A stretch of 64,000 nucleotides of DNA from Bauldia sp. (GCA_026126025.1 JAHCJZ010000002.1:310001-374000); one strand, 5' to 3'; positions 1 through 11,659 are shown, counted from the stretch's first letter. A program made the numbers and translations. The notes: generated from the letters alone by a model not told the origin.

Positions 1-650
1 TCGGTGCAGCGCAGCGCCGCCTCTTCGTCCCGCCAGACCGGATGGGAAGACGGGTCCCCAGACACGCGCAGCCCCATCCGCTCGCGAAGCCGCGGCTCGT
101 CCTCGGAATGGAACGCCGCCCGGCGGCGGGTCCGCGACAGGATCGCCTCGACGCCGCCATCGTCATCGACGAGGAGGTCGCCGGTCGACGAGCCCATGAA
201 CACCTTGATGCCGGCGGCCGCCGGCAGGCGTTCCAGCTCCGCCACCTCGTGAGCGTTCTCGTGCGTTCCACCCACCCAGAACGCGAAATCGCAGTGCATC
301 CGGTGATGCGCGCGCTTCACCTTGTCGGCGAGCGCCTCGGCCGAGGTCGTCGCGGGCTTCGTGTTCGGCATCTCGAACACCGCCGTCACCCCGCCCATCA
401 CCGCGGCGCGGGAGCCGGATTCCAGATCCTCCTTGTGCTCGAGGCCAGGCTCGCGGAAGTGGACCTGGGTGTCGATCACGCCGGGCAGAATATGAAGCCC
501 GCGGCAGTCGACAACCTCGCCGCCGGCGTCAGCCGCGATCGGCCCGATGGAGGCGATGCGCCCGGCGCGGACGCCGACATCGCGCGGTCCGACGCCGTCC
601 TGGTTGACGACGGTGCCGCCGCGGAGGATCAGATCGAAGGTTTCGGCCAC
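1..650 (-). CDS. pyrC: dihydroorotase, 5' part only (runs off the left edge)
   Basis: This is the N-terminal 216 residues of an amidohydrolase of the dihydroorotase type, which closes carbamoyl-aspartate to dihydroorotate in pyrimidine synthesis. The reading starts at a GTG (648-650); there is no better start just upstream. The barrel entry motif DTQVHFREPG is at residues 60-69, the probable carboxylated lysine is in GIKVFMGSSTG (K149), and a further metal-binding histidine is in FHSED (H181). The usual HxH pair reads QxH here (Q62, H64), which I recall as normal for alphaproteobacterial members. It is divergent from ygfZ. The C-terminal half lies outside the window, so an allantoinase or hydantoinase cannot be fully excluded. 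Confidence 0.85.
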   Translation of the reverse strand, partial: MAETFDLILRGGTVVNQDGVGPRDVGVRAGRIASIGPIAADAGGEVVDCRGLHILPGVIDTQVHFREPGLEHKEDLESGSRAAVMGGVTAVFEMPNTKPATTSAEALADKVKRAHHRMHCDFAFWVGGTHENAHEVAELERLPAAAGIKVFMGSSTGDLLVDDDGGVEAILSRTRRRAAFHSEDEPRLRERMGLRVSGDPSSHPVWRDEEAALRCT

Positions 651-731
651 TATAACCCCGGCGCGCTGCGGCCTTGCGGCCCGTTTCGGCCCGGCCTACC
701 TAACCCGCGCGGGCGGCGAAGGCGACTCACG

Positions 732-1616
732 ATGGAAACGTCAACGACGCAGCAATGCTATGCGATCCTGCCGGACCGCGGCGTGATCGCGGTCACCGGA
801 CCGGACGTTCGGCACTTCCTCGACAATATCCTCACGATCGACACCGAGGCGGCGCTCCGCGACGGCGCGGCCTATGGCGGGCTCCTGACGCCGCAGGGCA
901 AGGTTCAGTTCGATTTCATCCTGTTCCCGGCCGCTGACGGCTTCCTGTTCGACCTTCCCGCCGCCACCGTCGCCGATTTCGTGCGGCGCCTCGGCCTCTA
1001 CAGGCTGCGCGCCCAGGTCGCGATCGCGGACCGGTCGGCGGATCTCGCCGTGCTGGCCGGGTGGGACGGGGCGGCTCCTGAGGTGACCGGCTCGATCGCA
1101 CCCGACCCGCGCGAGCCGCGGCTGGGGTGGCGGGCGATCGTGCCGCGCGACGCGACGGAGCCCAGCGGCTGGGTCAGAACCACGCCGGAGGACTACGCCG
1201 CCCACCGCATCGCCATGGGCATTCCCGAAGGCGGTGCCGACTTCGCCTATGGCGACGTCTTTCCGCACGACGTCGACATGGACCAGCTCCGCGGCGTCGA
1301 CTTCCGCAAGGGCTGCTATATCGGCCAGGAGGTAGTGTCGCGGATGGAGCATCGCGGCACGGCACGGCGGCGCGTCATCCGCATCGAGGCCGCCACCGAC
1401 CTGCCTGCGCCGGGGACCGAGGTCACCGCGGACGGGCGCGTCCTCGGCACGATCGCCGCCACCACCGGCGGGCGCGGCATCGCCATGATCCGGCTCGACC
1501 GCGCCCGCGAAGCGCTGGATGCGTCGGCCCAGGTCACCGCCGGCGGCATCGCCGTCACGCTCTCGATCCCCGACTGGGCACGGTTCGGCTGGCCCGAACC
1601 CGCCGCAGCGGAGTAG
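732..1616 (+). CDS. ygfZ: folate-binding protein YgfZ / CAF17-like Fe-S cluster maintenance protein
   Basis: A 294-residue protein of the GcvT-related YgfZ family, which binds folate and helps assemble or repair certain iron-sulfur enzymes in the cytoplasm. The family signature K-G-C-Y-I-G-Q-E is intact at residues 193-200 and the N-terminal GcvT-like region begins with ILPDRGVIAVTGPD. The frame is open far upstream, but that stretch only mirrors the dihydroorotase gene on the other strand, so the ATG at 732 is taken as the start. It is followed after 5 bases by the HD hydrolase gene, and the next four genes on this strand are closely spaced, suggesting one transcript. Confidence 0.9.
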   Translation: METSTTQQCYAILPDRGVIAVTGPDVRHFLDNILTIDTEAALRDGAAYGGLLTPQGKVQFDFILFPAADGFLFDLPAATVADFVRRLGLYRLRAQVAIADRSADLAVLAGWDGAAPEVTGSIAPDPREPRLGWRAIVPRDATEPSGWVRTTPEDYAAHRIAMGIPEGGADFAYGDVFPHDVDMDQLRGVDFRKGCYIGQEVVSRMEHRGTARRRVIRIEAATDLPAPGTEVTADGRVLGTIAATTGGRGIAMIRLDRAREALDASAQVTAGGIAVTLSIPDWARFGWPEPAAAE

Positions 1617-1621
1617 CGGCG

Positions 1622-2251
1622 ATGGCCTCGTCGCCTGCCCCGCGCGCCTGGCAGCGGATGCTGTCGGGGCGGCGGCTCGACCTTCTCGATCCTTCGCCGC
1701 TCGACATCGAGATCGAGGACATCGCGCATGGGCTGGCGCGGGTGGCGCGCTGGAACGGGCAGACGCTCGGCGACCATCCCCTGTCGGTCGCCCAGCACTC
1801 GCTGCTGGTGGTGACGATCCTCGAGGAAACCTGGATGGAGCCGGGGCCGGAGGCGCGCCTCGCCGCGCTGCTCCACGATGCTCCGGAGTATGTCATCGGG
1901 GACATGATCTCGCCGTTCAAGGCCGTGATCGGCGGCGACTACAAGGGCGTGGAGCGCCGGCTCCTGGTCGCGATCCACCGCCGCTTCGGCCTCCCCGACG
2001 AGCTCCCCGCCGACCTCGCCGCCGCGATCAAGGCCGCCGACCGCATCGCGGCCTATCACGAGGCAACGCAGCTCGCCGGCTTCGCGGCGGAGGAAGCGCG
2101 CCGCTTCTTCGGCCGGCCCCGCATCGCCCATGACCGCCTCGAACTGGCGCCGTGGCCGACCGCCGACGCCGAGCGGCGCTTCCTCGAGCTCTTCGCAACG
2201 CTCGGCGCCGGGACCGCCATGCCCGGTGACCGGGCGGTCGAACAGCGCTAA
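1622..2251 (+). CDS. HD-domain phosphohydrolase, YfbR-like
   Basis: A 209-residue HD-superfamily protein. The metal site is visible as H59 (AQHS), the H85-D86 pair in LLHDAPEYVIGD, and D140 in IKAADRIAAYHEA, the order expected for YfbR-type 5'-deoxynucleotidases. Family members hydrolyse phosphate esters of nucleotides; the actual substrate cannot be read from the sequence. The open frame extends upstream through ygfZ in another frame, so the ATG at 1622, right after the ygfZ stop, is chosen. It sits in the ygfZ-HD-phosphatase-nadQ run, whose tight spacing suggests co-transcription. Confidence 0.85.
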   Translation: MASSPAPRAWQRMLSGRRLDLLDPSPLDIEIEDIAHGLARVARWNGQTLGDHPLSVAQHSLLVVTILEETWMEPGPEARLAALLHDAPEYVIGDMISPFKAVIGGDYKGVERRLLVAIHRRFGLPDELPADLAAAIKAADRIAAYHEATQLAGFAAEEARRFFGRPRIAHDRLELAPWPTADAERRFLELFATLGAGTAMPGDRAVEQR

Positions 2252-2271
2252 GGTTCGCGCGAGACAGAACG

Positions 2272-2787
2272 ATGCCCACCATCCACGTTTGCTCGCTGGC
2301 CCGGCTGGGGCCGACCGTCGCCGCCTCCGGGGCGAGCCACATGGTCAGCATCGTCAATGCCGGAACGCCGGTGACGCGGCCGGCGACGATCGCCGCCGAG
2401 CGCCATCTCTTCCTCGGCTTCGACGACCTCGCCGAGCCGATCGCCGGCATGGTGGCGCCGTCGACGGCGCATGTGGGGCGGTTCATCGACTTCCTCGGCC
2501 GCTGGGACCAGGCCAATCCACTGGTGGTGCATTGCTTCGCCGGCATCAGCCGCTCGACCGCCGGCGCGTTCATCGCGCTCTGCGCCCTCGCGCCCGAGCG
2601 CGACGAGGAGGACATCGCCGCCGCGCTCAGGCGGGCGTCGCCCTATGCCTTCCCCAATCCGCTGATGGTGGAGCATGCCGACGCCATCCTCGGCCGCGGC
2701 GGGCGGATGACGCGAGCGATACTCGGGATAGGCCGCGGCGTCGAGACCTATGACTCCGCCCCCTTCATGCTGCCGGTACGGCTCTAG
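2272..2787 (+). CDS. tyrosine / dual-specificity protein phosphatase-like protein
   Basis: A 171-residue cytoplasmic protein with the phosphatase loop V-H-C-F-A-G-I-S-R-S-T at residues 86-96, giving nucleophile C88 and phosphate-binding R94 (the HC-x5-R signature). The FDDLAEP segment (about residues 50-56) may supply the general acid. This is a known alphaproteobacterial type of small phosphatase with unknown substrate. It ends 3 bases before the nadQ-like gene, so the two are probably translated from one message. Whether the substrate is a protein, a nucleotide or an inositol phosphate cannot be told. Confidence 0.8.
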   Translation: MPTIHVCSLARLGPTVAASGASHMVSIVNAGTPVTRPATIAAERHLFLGFDDLAEPIAGMVAPSTAHVGRFIDFLGRWDQANPLVVHCFAGISRSTAGAFIALCALAPERDEEDIAAALRRASPYAFPNPLMVEHADAILGRGGRMTRAILGIGRGVETYDSAPFMLPVRL

Positions 2788-2790
2788 CCG

Positions 2791-3762
2791 ATGGCCGGCA
2801 CCAGCCGGACGGAAATCGAGATCGGGCTCAACGCGGCGATCGTGTCGGTCGAAGCCGACGCGCCGCAGATCCTGGTGGTTCTCGGCGGTGAAGGCGAGCC
2901 CGACGGTCTGCCCTTCGGGCCGTTCGACCCGATCCGCCATCGTACCTTCGACATCGGCCTTCGAAGCTGGGTGGAGGATCAGACCGCCCTCAAGCTCGGC
3001 CATGTCGAGCAGCTCTACACCTTCGGCGACCGCGGCCGCCACGCGCTCCCCGGCGATGTCGGCCATGTCGTCTCGGTCGGCTATCTCGCGCTGACGCGGC
3101 AGGATCCGGAATCGGCGGCGACGCTGGTCCGGGCGGGCGCCCGGTGGCGACCCTGGTACGATTTCTTTCCCTGGGAAGACTGGCGGGCGGAGCGTCCGGA
3201 CGAGCTCGACGCCACCATCCTTCCTGCGCTGGAGGCCTGGGCCGTGGCGGACCCGACGGCCGCCCCGCCCGGCCGCGCCCTCGGCCGGATGGACCGCTTC
3301 CGCCTCGCCTTCGGCCTCGACGCCGGGTGGGACGAGGAGCGCGTCCTCGACCGCTACGAGCTTCTCTACGAGGCAGGGCTGGTGGACGAAGCGGTCCGCG
3401 ACGGCCGCGCGACCGCGCGCGCCGCCCCCGCGCTCGGCGCCACGCTGCGGTTCGATCACCGCCGCATCCTGGCGACCGCGATCTCCCGGCTTCGCTCCAA
3501 GCTCAAATACCGGCCGGTCGTCTTCGAGCTGATGGCGCCGACCTTCACGCTCACCGAGCTCCAGCGCACGGTGGAGGCGATCGCCGGGCGCCACCTTCAC
3601 AAGCAGAATTTCCGCCGGCTGGTCGAGGCGACCGAGCTGGTGGAGCCGACCGGCGGCACCAGCACGCGGACCGGCGGCCGTCCGGCCGCGCTCTTCCGGT
3701 TTCGCCGCGAGGTTCTCCTAGAGCGGCCGGGCGCCGGGCTTCGCTTCGGCCAGCGCGGCTGA
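2791..3762 (+). CDS. nadQ: NadQ/NrtR-like transcriptional regulator of NAD synthesis (Nudix-related + winged helix)
   Basis: A 323-residue protein with a Nudix-fold N-terminal part (about 1-160) and a C-terminal winged-helix part (about 225-323), including the segment HLHKQNFRRL at 268-277 that is typical of NrtR-type regulators. The Nudix box is degenerate: where REUxEE is expected the protein reads RSWVED (58-63), so it is probably a ligand sensor without hydrolase activity. Regulators of this architecture (COG4111, NadQ) control nadABC in Hyphomicrobiales. Consistent with that, nadABC lies 4 kb away and carries a palindrome over its promoter. The family assignment is from memory of NadQ/NrtR; the function is inferred. 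Confidence 0.75.
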   Translation: MAGTSRTEIEIGLNAAIVSVEADAPQILVVLGGEGEPDGLPFGPFDPIRHRTFDIGLRSWVEDQTALKLGHVEQLYTFGDRGRHALPGDVGHVVSVGYLALTRQDPESAATLVRAGARWRPWYDFFPWEDWRAERPDELDATILPALEAWAVADPTAAPPGRALGRMDRFRLAFGLDAGWDEERVLDRYELLYEAGLVDEAVRDGRATARAAPALGATLRFDHRRILATAISRLRSKLKYRPVVFELMAPTFTLTELQRTVEAIAGRHLHKQNFRRLVEATELVEPTGGTSTRTGGRPAALFRFRREVLLERPGAGLRFGQRG

Positions 3763-3835
3763 CGCAAGCTGTTGCGGTTTGCCGCCCGGGACCGCTAGGT
3801 ACCGCCACGCGCCGCGACCGGCGCGCGGAATCGCC

Positions 3836-6517
<2,682 letters not shown>

Positions 6518-6558
6518 AATGCCTGCCGAATCCACGGCTTCCGCCATCGCCGCGCCGC

Positions 6559-6581
6559 ATTAACCCGGCTTCAAGGTTAAT
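6559..6581. repeat. inverted repeat ATTAACC-N9-GGTTAAT
   Basis: Perfect 7-base arms separated by 9 bases lie 42 bases after the ppdK stop and about 75 bases before the cell wall hydrolase gene. There is no T-run, so it is not a typical terminator. The TTAACC half resembles the half-site bound by the cell-cycle regulator CtrA, but the spacing is not the TTAA-N7-TTAA of known sites. A binding site for some regulator of the hydrolase gene is possible. Confidence 0.4.
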
Positions 6582-6654
6582 CGCTCCATTTTGAGCAACG
6601 CGGCACGCCGGCCACAGGGGGGCGACCGCGGCGGGTTGGTTCAGTCGGCGTGGA

Positions 6655-7683
6655 GTGTTGCGTTTGCCACCGAGGATGAGGCGACCGCGCGGTCAGCGTG
6701 AGCTGGCGATCGTCGCACGGACGGCGATAGCCGTAGCGCTCTTCATCGCCTCGACCGTTCCGACGGCATTGACCCAGGTCGCGGGATTCGATCCGCGCGT
6801 GGTGCTGGCGGCGGCCGACGGCGACCCGGTGATCACCGGCGCGATCCCGACCCCGGCCGGCAATTTCGTCAACCGGTCCCTCAAGGGCGACCGCACGGTC
6901 GTCCCCGGCCCGGCCACCGCGGGCACGGTGGGGCCACAAGTCGCGCTCTTCGCAGGGACGCTCGCCGCAGCGAGCAGCTTCGCGCCACGCGCGACGGAGG
7001 TTGCGCAGCGGGTCGCGATGGGGCCGATGCCCTGGTACGTCGAACCGGTCGCCATCGACCCCGAAGCGGCTATCGACGGCATGATGGTCGCCGCGATCAA
7101 TCCCGACGCCCCGATCGGCTATGCCAACGACGCCGGCACGGAGGACTTCGAGGCGCCGTTCCGCGCGCTGATGATGATGCCGACCGCCCGGCCGCAGATC
7201 GACATGCCGCGCCCCGACCCGGTCGCCGACCATGACTGGGTGGCGAACCCCTACCCCGACAGCGCGCGGACCGCGCCCGAGTTGCGCTGCCTCGCCGAAG
7301 CGATCTATTTCGAGTCGCGGAGCGAGCCGTGGGAAGGCCAGCTCGCAGTCGCGCAGGTGGTGATGAACCGGGTCAAGAACCCGGCCTACCCGGACACGAT
7401 CTGCAACGTCGTCTACCAGAACCGCACCTGGTACAATGCCTGCCAGTTCTCCTTCGCCTGCGATGGCATCCGCGACGTCGTGCGCGACTACGCCCAGTGG
7501 GAGATCGCCCAGGAGCTCGCGCGCTCGGTCGTCTATGGCGAGGCCGAATGGCTGGAGGAGATCGGATCGGCGACGCACTACCACGCCGTTTATGTGCGCC
7601 CGAACTGGGCGCCGCAGATGCGCCGCATGACCCAGATCGGGCTGCACATCTTCTACCGCACCTATGGCGGCGGCTGGATCTAG
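6655..7683 (+). CDS. SleB/CwlJ-type cell wall hydrolase, membrane-anchored
   Basis: A 342-residue protein with one N-terminal hydrophobic segment (about residues 23-40, TAIAVALFIASTVPTALTQ), a long low-complexity periplasmic linker, and a C-terminal SleB-like hydrolase domain from about residue 210. The domain shows CLAEAIYFESRSEPWEGQ with the probable catalytic glutamate in YFE, then VAQVVMNRVKNPAYP and CQFSFACDG. Such enzymes cut peptidoglycan and are common in alphaproteobacteria that do not sporulate. The start is uncertain: GTG at 6655, TTG at 6658 (close after GGAG) or ATG at 6676; all keep the membrane segment. It is convergent with nadC, with an extragenic repeat pair between them. 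Confidence 0.85.
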   Translation: MLRLPPRMRRPRGQRELAIVARTAIAVALFIASTVPTALTQVAGFDPRVVLAAADGDPVITGAIPTPAGNFVNRSLKGDRTVVPGPATAGTVGPQVALFAGTLAAASSFAPRATEVAQRVAMGPMPWYVEPVAIDPEAAIDGMMVAAINPDAPIGYANDAGTEDFEAPFRALMMMPTARPQIDMPRPDPVADHDWVANPYPDSARTAPELRCLAEAIYFESRSEPWEGQLAVAQVVMNRVKNPAYPDTICNVVYQNRTWYNACQFSFACDGIRDVVRDYAQWEIAQELARSVVYGEAEWLEEIGSATHYHAVYVRPNWAPQMRRMTQIGLHIFYRTYGGGWI

Positions 7684-7711
7684 GCGCCCAATCACGACCG
7701 CCTTCCCGCTT

Positions 7712-7795
7712 CGTCATTCCGGCGAAGGCCGGAATCCAGAGCCACACGCTCCCGGCCTTCGCGGGTCCTGGACCCCGGCCTTCGCCGGGGTGACG
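7712..7795. repeat. extragenic palindromic repeat pair, class A
   Basis: Two units face each other between the convergent hydrolase and nadC genes. The first has arms ATTCCGGC/GCCGGAAT around loop GAAG (7716-7735); the second has ACCCCGGC/GCCGGGGT around CTTC (7772-7791), flanked by GTCA and TGAC and by CCAG and CTGG. The same two-unit arrangement recurs at 33818-33900. The rest of the 305-base gap (7684-7988) shows no gene or RNA that I recognise. The pair may act as a bidirectional terminator or mRNA end protector. Confidence 0.8.
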
Positions 7796-7988
7796 CGAAG
7801 ACGGAAAGTGCAGATCGTAGAATCGCTTATCCGGCAAAGCTCAGGCGGAGGGCGATTGGCTCTGTCGTGACTCGCGATCGGCGGACAGCGATTCGAATCA
7901 AGGACTTGCTACGGCTGATTGGTTTGGCGCCTAAGCACCTTCCACGACTGCCGCAACTCCGGAGAGAAAACGCTGCCCGATCAGTGCG

Positions 7989-8891
7989 CTACGGCGGCGA
8001 CTGGCCCTCGATCACCGTGTCGAGGCCGAGGTCGAGCGACGGGGCGGAGTGGGTGATCCAGCCCGACGAGATGCGGTGGACGCCGGTCTCGGCGATCTCG
8101 CGGACGGTCGCAGGCGTGACGCCGCCGGAGGCCTCGGTGATGGCGCGGCCGCCGACGCGCCACACCGCGTCGCGCAGCTGGTCGAGCGTCATGTTGTCGA
8201 GGAGGATGGCGTCGGGTCCGGCCGACAGCGCTTCGCCGAGCTGCTCCGGCGTGTCGACCTCGACCTCGATCTTGACGAGGTGCCCGACGGCGGCGCGGGC
8301 GCGCTCGATCGCGGCGGCGACGCTTCCCGCAACCGCGATGTGGTTGTCCTTGATCAGCACCGCATCGTCCAGGCCGAAGCGGTGGTTAGAACCGCCGCCG
8401 CAGCGCACCGCGTATTTCTCCAGCGCCCGGAGGCCGGGCGTCGTCTTGCGGGTGCAGGTGATCTCCGCCCGGGTTCCGCGCACCGCGTCGACCAGAACGG
8501 CGGTGGCGGTCGCGATACCCGAGAGGTGGCCGAGGAAATTGAGCGCCACGCGCTCGGCGGTGAGGATCGCCCGGGCGTTGCCCGAGACCTCCGCGACAAG
8601 CGCGCCCGGCGTGACGCGGTAGCCGTCGCCGAGCTTCGGCCTGAACGACACCGCCGGGTCGATGGCGGCAAAGGCGGCCGCCGCGAGGGGGAGGCCGGCG
8701 ATGACGCCGGCGGCCCGCGACGCGATCACCGCCGTGGCTGTCGCGTCGGCCGGAATCACGGCGGCGGAGGTGATGTCCCCTGCCCGGCCGAGATCCTCCG
8801 CCAGCGCGGCGCGGACCGCGTCGGCGATCACCGCGGGCGGCAGCACTGGCAGCTTGGTTCCCGCCGGCGCGGTGCGTGTCGTCTCGTTCAC
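7989..8891 (-). CDS. nadC: nicotinate-nucleotide pyrophosphorylase (quinolinate phosphoribosyltransferase)
   Basis: A 300-residue cytosolic enzyme that converts quinolinate and PRPP to nicotinate mononucleotide, the third step of de novo NAD synthesis. Family landmarks are [12 protein letters not shown] near the N-terminus, [38 protein letters not shown] and the C-terminal EASGGV. The frame is open further upstream into nadB, but the GTG at 8891 directly follows a GGGGGCGA purine stretch and gives the family length. It is the last gene of nadA-nadB-nadC, 17 bases after nadB, and so shares the promoter and operator ahead of nadA. Confidence 0.95.
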   Translation of the reverse strand: MNETTRTAPAGTKLPVLPPAVIADAVRAALAEDLGRAGDITSAAVIPADATATAVIASRAAGVIAGLPLAAAAFAAIDPAVSFRPKLGDGYRVTPGALVAEVSGNARAILTAERVALNFLGHLSGIATATAVLVDAVRGTRAEITCTRKTTPGLRALEKYAVRCGGGSNHRFGLDDAVLIKDNHIAVAGSVAAAIERARAAVGHLVKIEVEVDTPEQLGEALSAGPDAILLDNMTLDQLRDAVWRVGGRAITEASGGVTPATVREIAETGVHRISSGWITHSAPSLDLGLDTVIEGQSPP

Positions 8892-8908
8892 TGCTCGCCC
8901 CCGCGCAC

Positions 8909-10516
8909 CTACACCGCTTCGGTCTGCTCCAGGCGGTTCGCGACCGCCTCGGCGGCGGTCAGATTGGCGTCCCGCAGCGTAAGATAGCTCCGATGCGCCC
9001 ATTGCGGGTCGCTCTCCGGATAATCCGACCGGAAATGCGCGCCGCGGCTTTCAGTACGGCGGAGGGCGGCGGCGGCGATCATCTTGGCCGCGACGAGCCG
9101 GTTGCGGGCGCGGCGGCCCCTGGCCTGCCGTTCGAGCGTGACGATGACGGCCAGGGCGCGGGAGAGCCCCTCCGCATCGCGGACGACGCCGACATCGGCG
9201 GTCATGGTGCGGCGCAGCAGCGACGGCCCGCCCTCCTCGGCCTCGAAGGGCAACTCGTCATGGTCGCTGCCGCGCAGATCCCACGAGCCGGTGCTGGGCG
9301 CCGGCAGGAGGCCCTGGATGTCGTCGGCGATCCGCGCCGCGAAGACGACCGCCTCGAGGAGCGAATTGGAGGCGAGGCGGTTCGCGCCATGCGCGCCGGT
9401 CGATGCGGTCTCGCCGCAGGCCCACAGGCCGTCGATCGTGGCGCGGCCAGCCGCGTCCACCAGCACGCCGCCCATATGGTAGTGCGCGGCGGGCGCGACC
9501 GGGATGGGCTGGCGCGCCGGGTCGATGCCGGCGGCGAGGCAGATGGCGTTGACCGCGGGGAACTCGGCCGCGAACCGGTCGCCGATCGCCTGCCGCGCAT
9601 CGAGGAAGACCTTGCAGCCGCCGACGATGGCGCGGTGGATGGCGCGGGCGACGACATCGCGCGGCGCAAGGTCGGCGAGCGGGTGGACGCCTTCCATGAC
9701 CGGCTGCCCGGTCTCGTCGACCAGCACCGCGCCGGCGCCGCGGATCGCCTCGGTGACGAGCGGCGCGGGGTCGCGGCCGATCGCCAGCGCCGTCGGGTGG
9801 AACTGCACGAACTCGGCGTCGGCGATGACCGCGCCGGCCTCTGCCGCCATGGCGATGCCGGCGCCCTCGGCCTCGGCCGGGTTGGTGGTGACGGCAAAGA
9901 GATGGCCCGAGCCGCCCACCGCCAGCACCACGGCGCGGGCCGGCAGGACGACGCGGCGATTGCCGCCGCGGGCGACGATGCCGGTGACGTGATTGCCGCT
10001 GGTGCGGATCTCTTCGCCGACCATGCCTTCGAGGAGCCGGATCGACGGGGTGCGGCGCACGGCGGCGACGAGCGCGGCCATGATCGCGCTGCCGGCGCCG
10101 TCGCCGCCGACGCGGATGATGCGCGCCGCGGAATGCGCGGCCTCGCGCGACGCCTTGAGATGGCCTTCGAGGTCGCGGTCGAACGGGACGCCGAGCGCGA
10201 GGAGGTCGTGAACCCGATCCGCGGCCTCGCCGACCATGAGCGCGGCGATCCGCGGATCGACGATGCCGCCGCCGGCCGCGATGGTGTCGGCGAGATGCGA
10301 GGCGATGGTGTCGCCCGGCCCCATCGCGGCCGCGATGCCGCCCTGCGCCCAGGCCGACGACGCCCCCTCGCCGATCGGCGCGGCGGCGACCACCGTCACC
10401 GGGCGCGGCGCGAGGCGAAGGGCGCAGAACAGGCCGCCAAGCCCGCCGCCGAGGATGACGACATCGTCGATGCCCGCCCAGGACTGGGGCGGAACGATCG
10501 CGTCGGTTTCAAGCAT
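8909..10516 (-). CDS. nadB: L-aspartate oxidase
   Basis: A 535-residue flavoprotein that oxidises L-aspartate to iminoaspartate, the first step of NAD synthesis. It shows the FAD-binding [14 protein letters not shown] near the N-terminus, [23 protein letters not shown], and the active-site/flavin region [17 protein letters not shown]. The C-terminal helical part ends with the family's [11 protein letters not shown] motif. The ATG at 10516 (protein begins MLETD) matches the family; the open frame upstream only mirrors nadA. It lies 29 bases after nadA and 17 bases before nadC in one operon. Confidence 0.95.
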   Translation of the reverse strand: MLETDAIVPPQSWAGIDDVVILGGGLGGLFCALRLAPRPVTVVAAAPIGEGASSAWAQGGIAAAMGPGDTIASHLADTIAAGGGIVDPRIAALMVGEAADRVHDLLALGVPFDRDLEGHLKASREAAHSAARIIRVGGDGAGSAIMAALVAAVRRTPSIRLLEGMVGEEIRTSGNHVTGIVARGGNRRVVLPARAVVLAVGGSGHLFAVTTNPAEAEGAGIAMAAEAGAVIADAEFVQFHPTALAIGRDPAPLVTEAIRGAGAVLVDETGQPVMEGVHPLADLAPRDVVARAIHRAIVGGCKVFLDARQAIGDRFAAEFPAVNAICLAAGIDPARQPIPVAPAAHYHMGGVLVDAAGRATIDGLWACGETASTGAHGANRLASNSLLEAVVFAARIADDIQGLLPAPSTGSWDLRGSDHDELPFEAEEGGPSLLRRTMTADVGVVRDAEGLSRALAVIVTLERQARGRRARNRLVAAKMIAAAALRRTESRGAHFRSDYPESDPQWAHRSYLTLRDANLTAAEAVANRLEQTEAV

Positions 10517-10545
10517 CGGCCGGCGGCCTCCGGGTCGGCTCCGCG

Positions 10546-11610
10546 CTACTGGCGGAGATTGACCATGCGCTCCACGGCCTGCCGCGCGCGGGCCGCGACC
10601 GCGGGGTCGATGGTCACTTCCTCGGTCAGCGTCAGGAGGCTGTTCAGGATCTTCGGCAGGGTGATGCGCTGCATGTGCGGGCAGAGATTGCATGGCCCGA
10701 CGAAGCGGACGCCCGGCACCTCGGCCTGGATGTTCGCCGCCATCGAGCACTCCGTCATCAAGAGCGCCTTCGCCGGCCGGCGATCCTTGACGTGCTCGAT
10801 CATGCCGGCGGTCGAGCCGGTGAAGTCGGCGATCGCGATCACTTCGGGCGGGCATTCGGGATGCGCGATGATCTCCAGCCCCGGATGCGCCTCCTTGAAG
10901 GCGAGGAGCTCGGCCGCGGTGAAGCGCTCATGCACCTCGCAATGGCCCTTCCAGGCGAGGATCTTCACCTTGGTGCGCGCCGCGACGTTCTTCGCCAGGT
11001 ACTCGTCCGGGATGAGGAGCACGCGGTCGACGCCGAAGCTCTCCACGACCTCCAGCGCATTGGCGGAGGTGCAGGTGATGTCGCTCTCCGCCTTCACCTC
11101 GGCCGAGGTGTTGACGTAGGTGACGATCGGCACGCCCGGATACCGCTGGCGCAGCAGCCGGACGTCGGCGCCGGTGATCGATTCGGCAAGCGAGCAGCCG
11201 GCCTGGAGGTCGGGGATGAGGACGGTCTTGTCGGGCGACAGGAGCTTCGAGGTCTCGGCCATGAAATGCACGCCGGCTTGGACGATGACCGACGCCTCCG
11301 TCTTCGCCGCCTCGCGGGCGAGCGCCAGGCTGTCGCCGACGAAGTCGGCAACGCCGTGATAGATCAGCGGCGTCTGATAATTATGCGCGAGGATGACGGC
11401 GTTGCGGACCGTCTTGAGGTCGTTGATCGCCTTCACATAGGGGGCGTGGACCGGCCACTCGATTGCCGGGACGACATCCTTCACGCGCTCGTACACATGC
11501 GCCGTCGCGCGCGCGACCTCGGGCGTGAAGTCGAGCGAGGGCATTGGCAGAACCGACCGGCGGGCACGGACCTTGCCGGCCGTCGTCAGGCCTTCACGAA
11601 GCTCTGTCAT
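10546..11610 (-). CDS. nadA: quinolinate synthase
   Basis: A 354-residue 4Fe-4S enzyme that condenses iminoaspartate with dihydroxyacetone phosphate to quinolinate. Typical segments are [43 protein letters not shown] and [12 protein letters not shown]; cysteines in these blocks supply the cluster ligands. The ATG at 11610 is preceded by GGAGGG at a good distance. It is the first gene of nadABC and is expected to be repressed through the palindrome at 11635-11659. Confidence 0.95.
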   Translation of the reverse strand: MTELREGLTTAGKVRARRSVLPMPSLDFTPEVARATAHVYERVKDVVPAIEWPVHAPYVKAINDLKTVRNAVILAHNYQTPLIYHGVADFVGDSLALAREAAKTEASVIVQAGVHFMAETSKLLSPDKTVLIPDLQAGCSLAESITGADVRLLRQRYPGVPIVTYVNTSAEVKAESDITCTSANALEVVESFGVDRVLLIPDEYLAKNVAARTKVKILAWKGHCEVHERFTAAELLAFKEAHPGLEIIAHPECPPEVIAIADFTGSTAGMIEHVKDRRPAKALLMTECSMAANIQAEVPGVRFVGPCNLCPHMQRITLPKILNSLLTLTEEVTIDPAVAARARQAVERMVNLRQ

Positions 11611-11634
11611 CCAACCCTCCTACTCCATTGAGCC

Positions 11635-11659
11635 AGATATGCTCAATCTGAGTATATCT
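11635..11659 (-). promoter_or_regulatory. probable NadQ operator of nadABC
   Basis: A 25-bp palindrome with half-sites AGATATgCTCA and TGAGtATATCT around a 3-base centre; the only broken pair is the lower-case position in each arm. It sits 25-49 bases upstream of the nadA start and overlaps the predicted -10 box, the right place for a repressor. A weaker look-alike (TACTC-N2-TTGAG, 11621-11632) lies next to it. The sequence agrees with my memory of NadQ sites in Hyphomicrobiales. The palindrome is seen directly; the regulator is inferred from the NadQ-like gene at 2791-3762. Confidence 0.7.

Noticed and set aside
42-731. Upstream extension of the ygfZ reading frame
   Set aside because: It is antisense to the dihydroorotase gene, rich in Arg/His/Ala, and the YgfZ family begins at the ATG at 732.
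7867-8622. Open frame on the + strand after the class A repeat
   Set aside because: It is largely antisense to nadC and has no family features; the unique part up to 7988 has no ribosome site.
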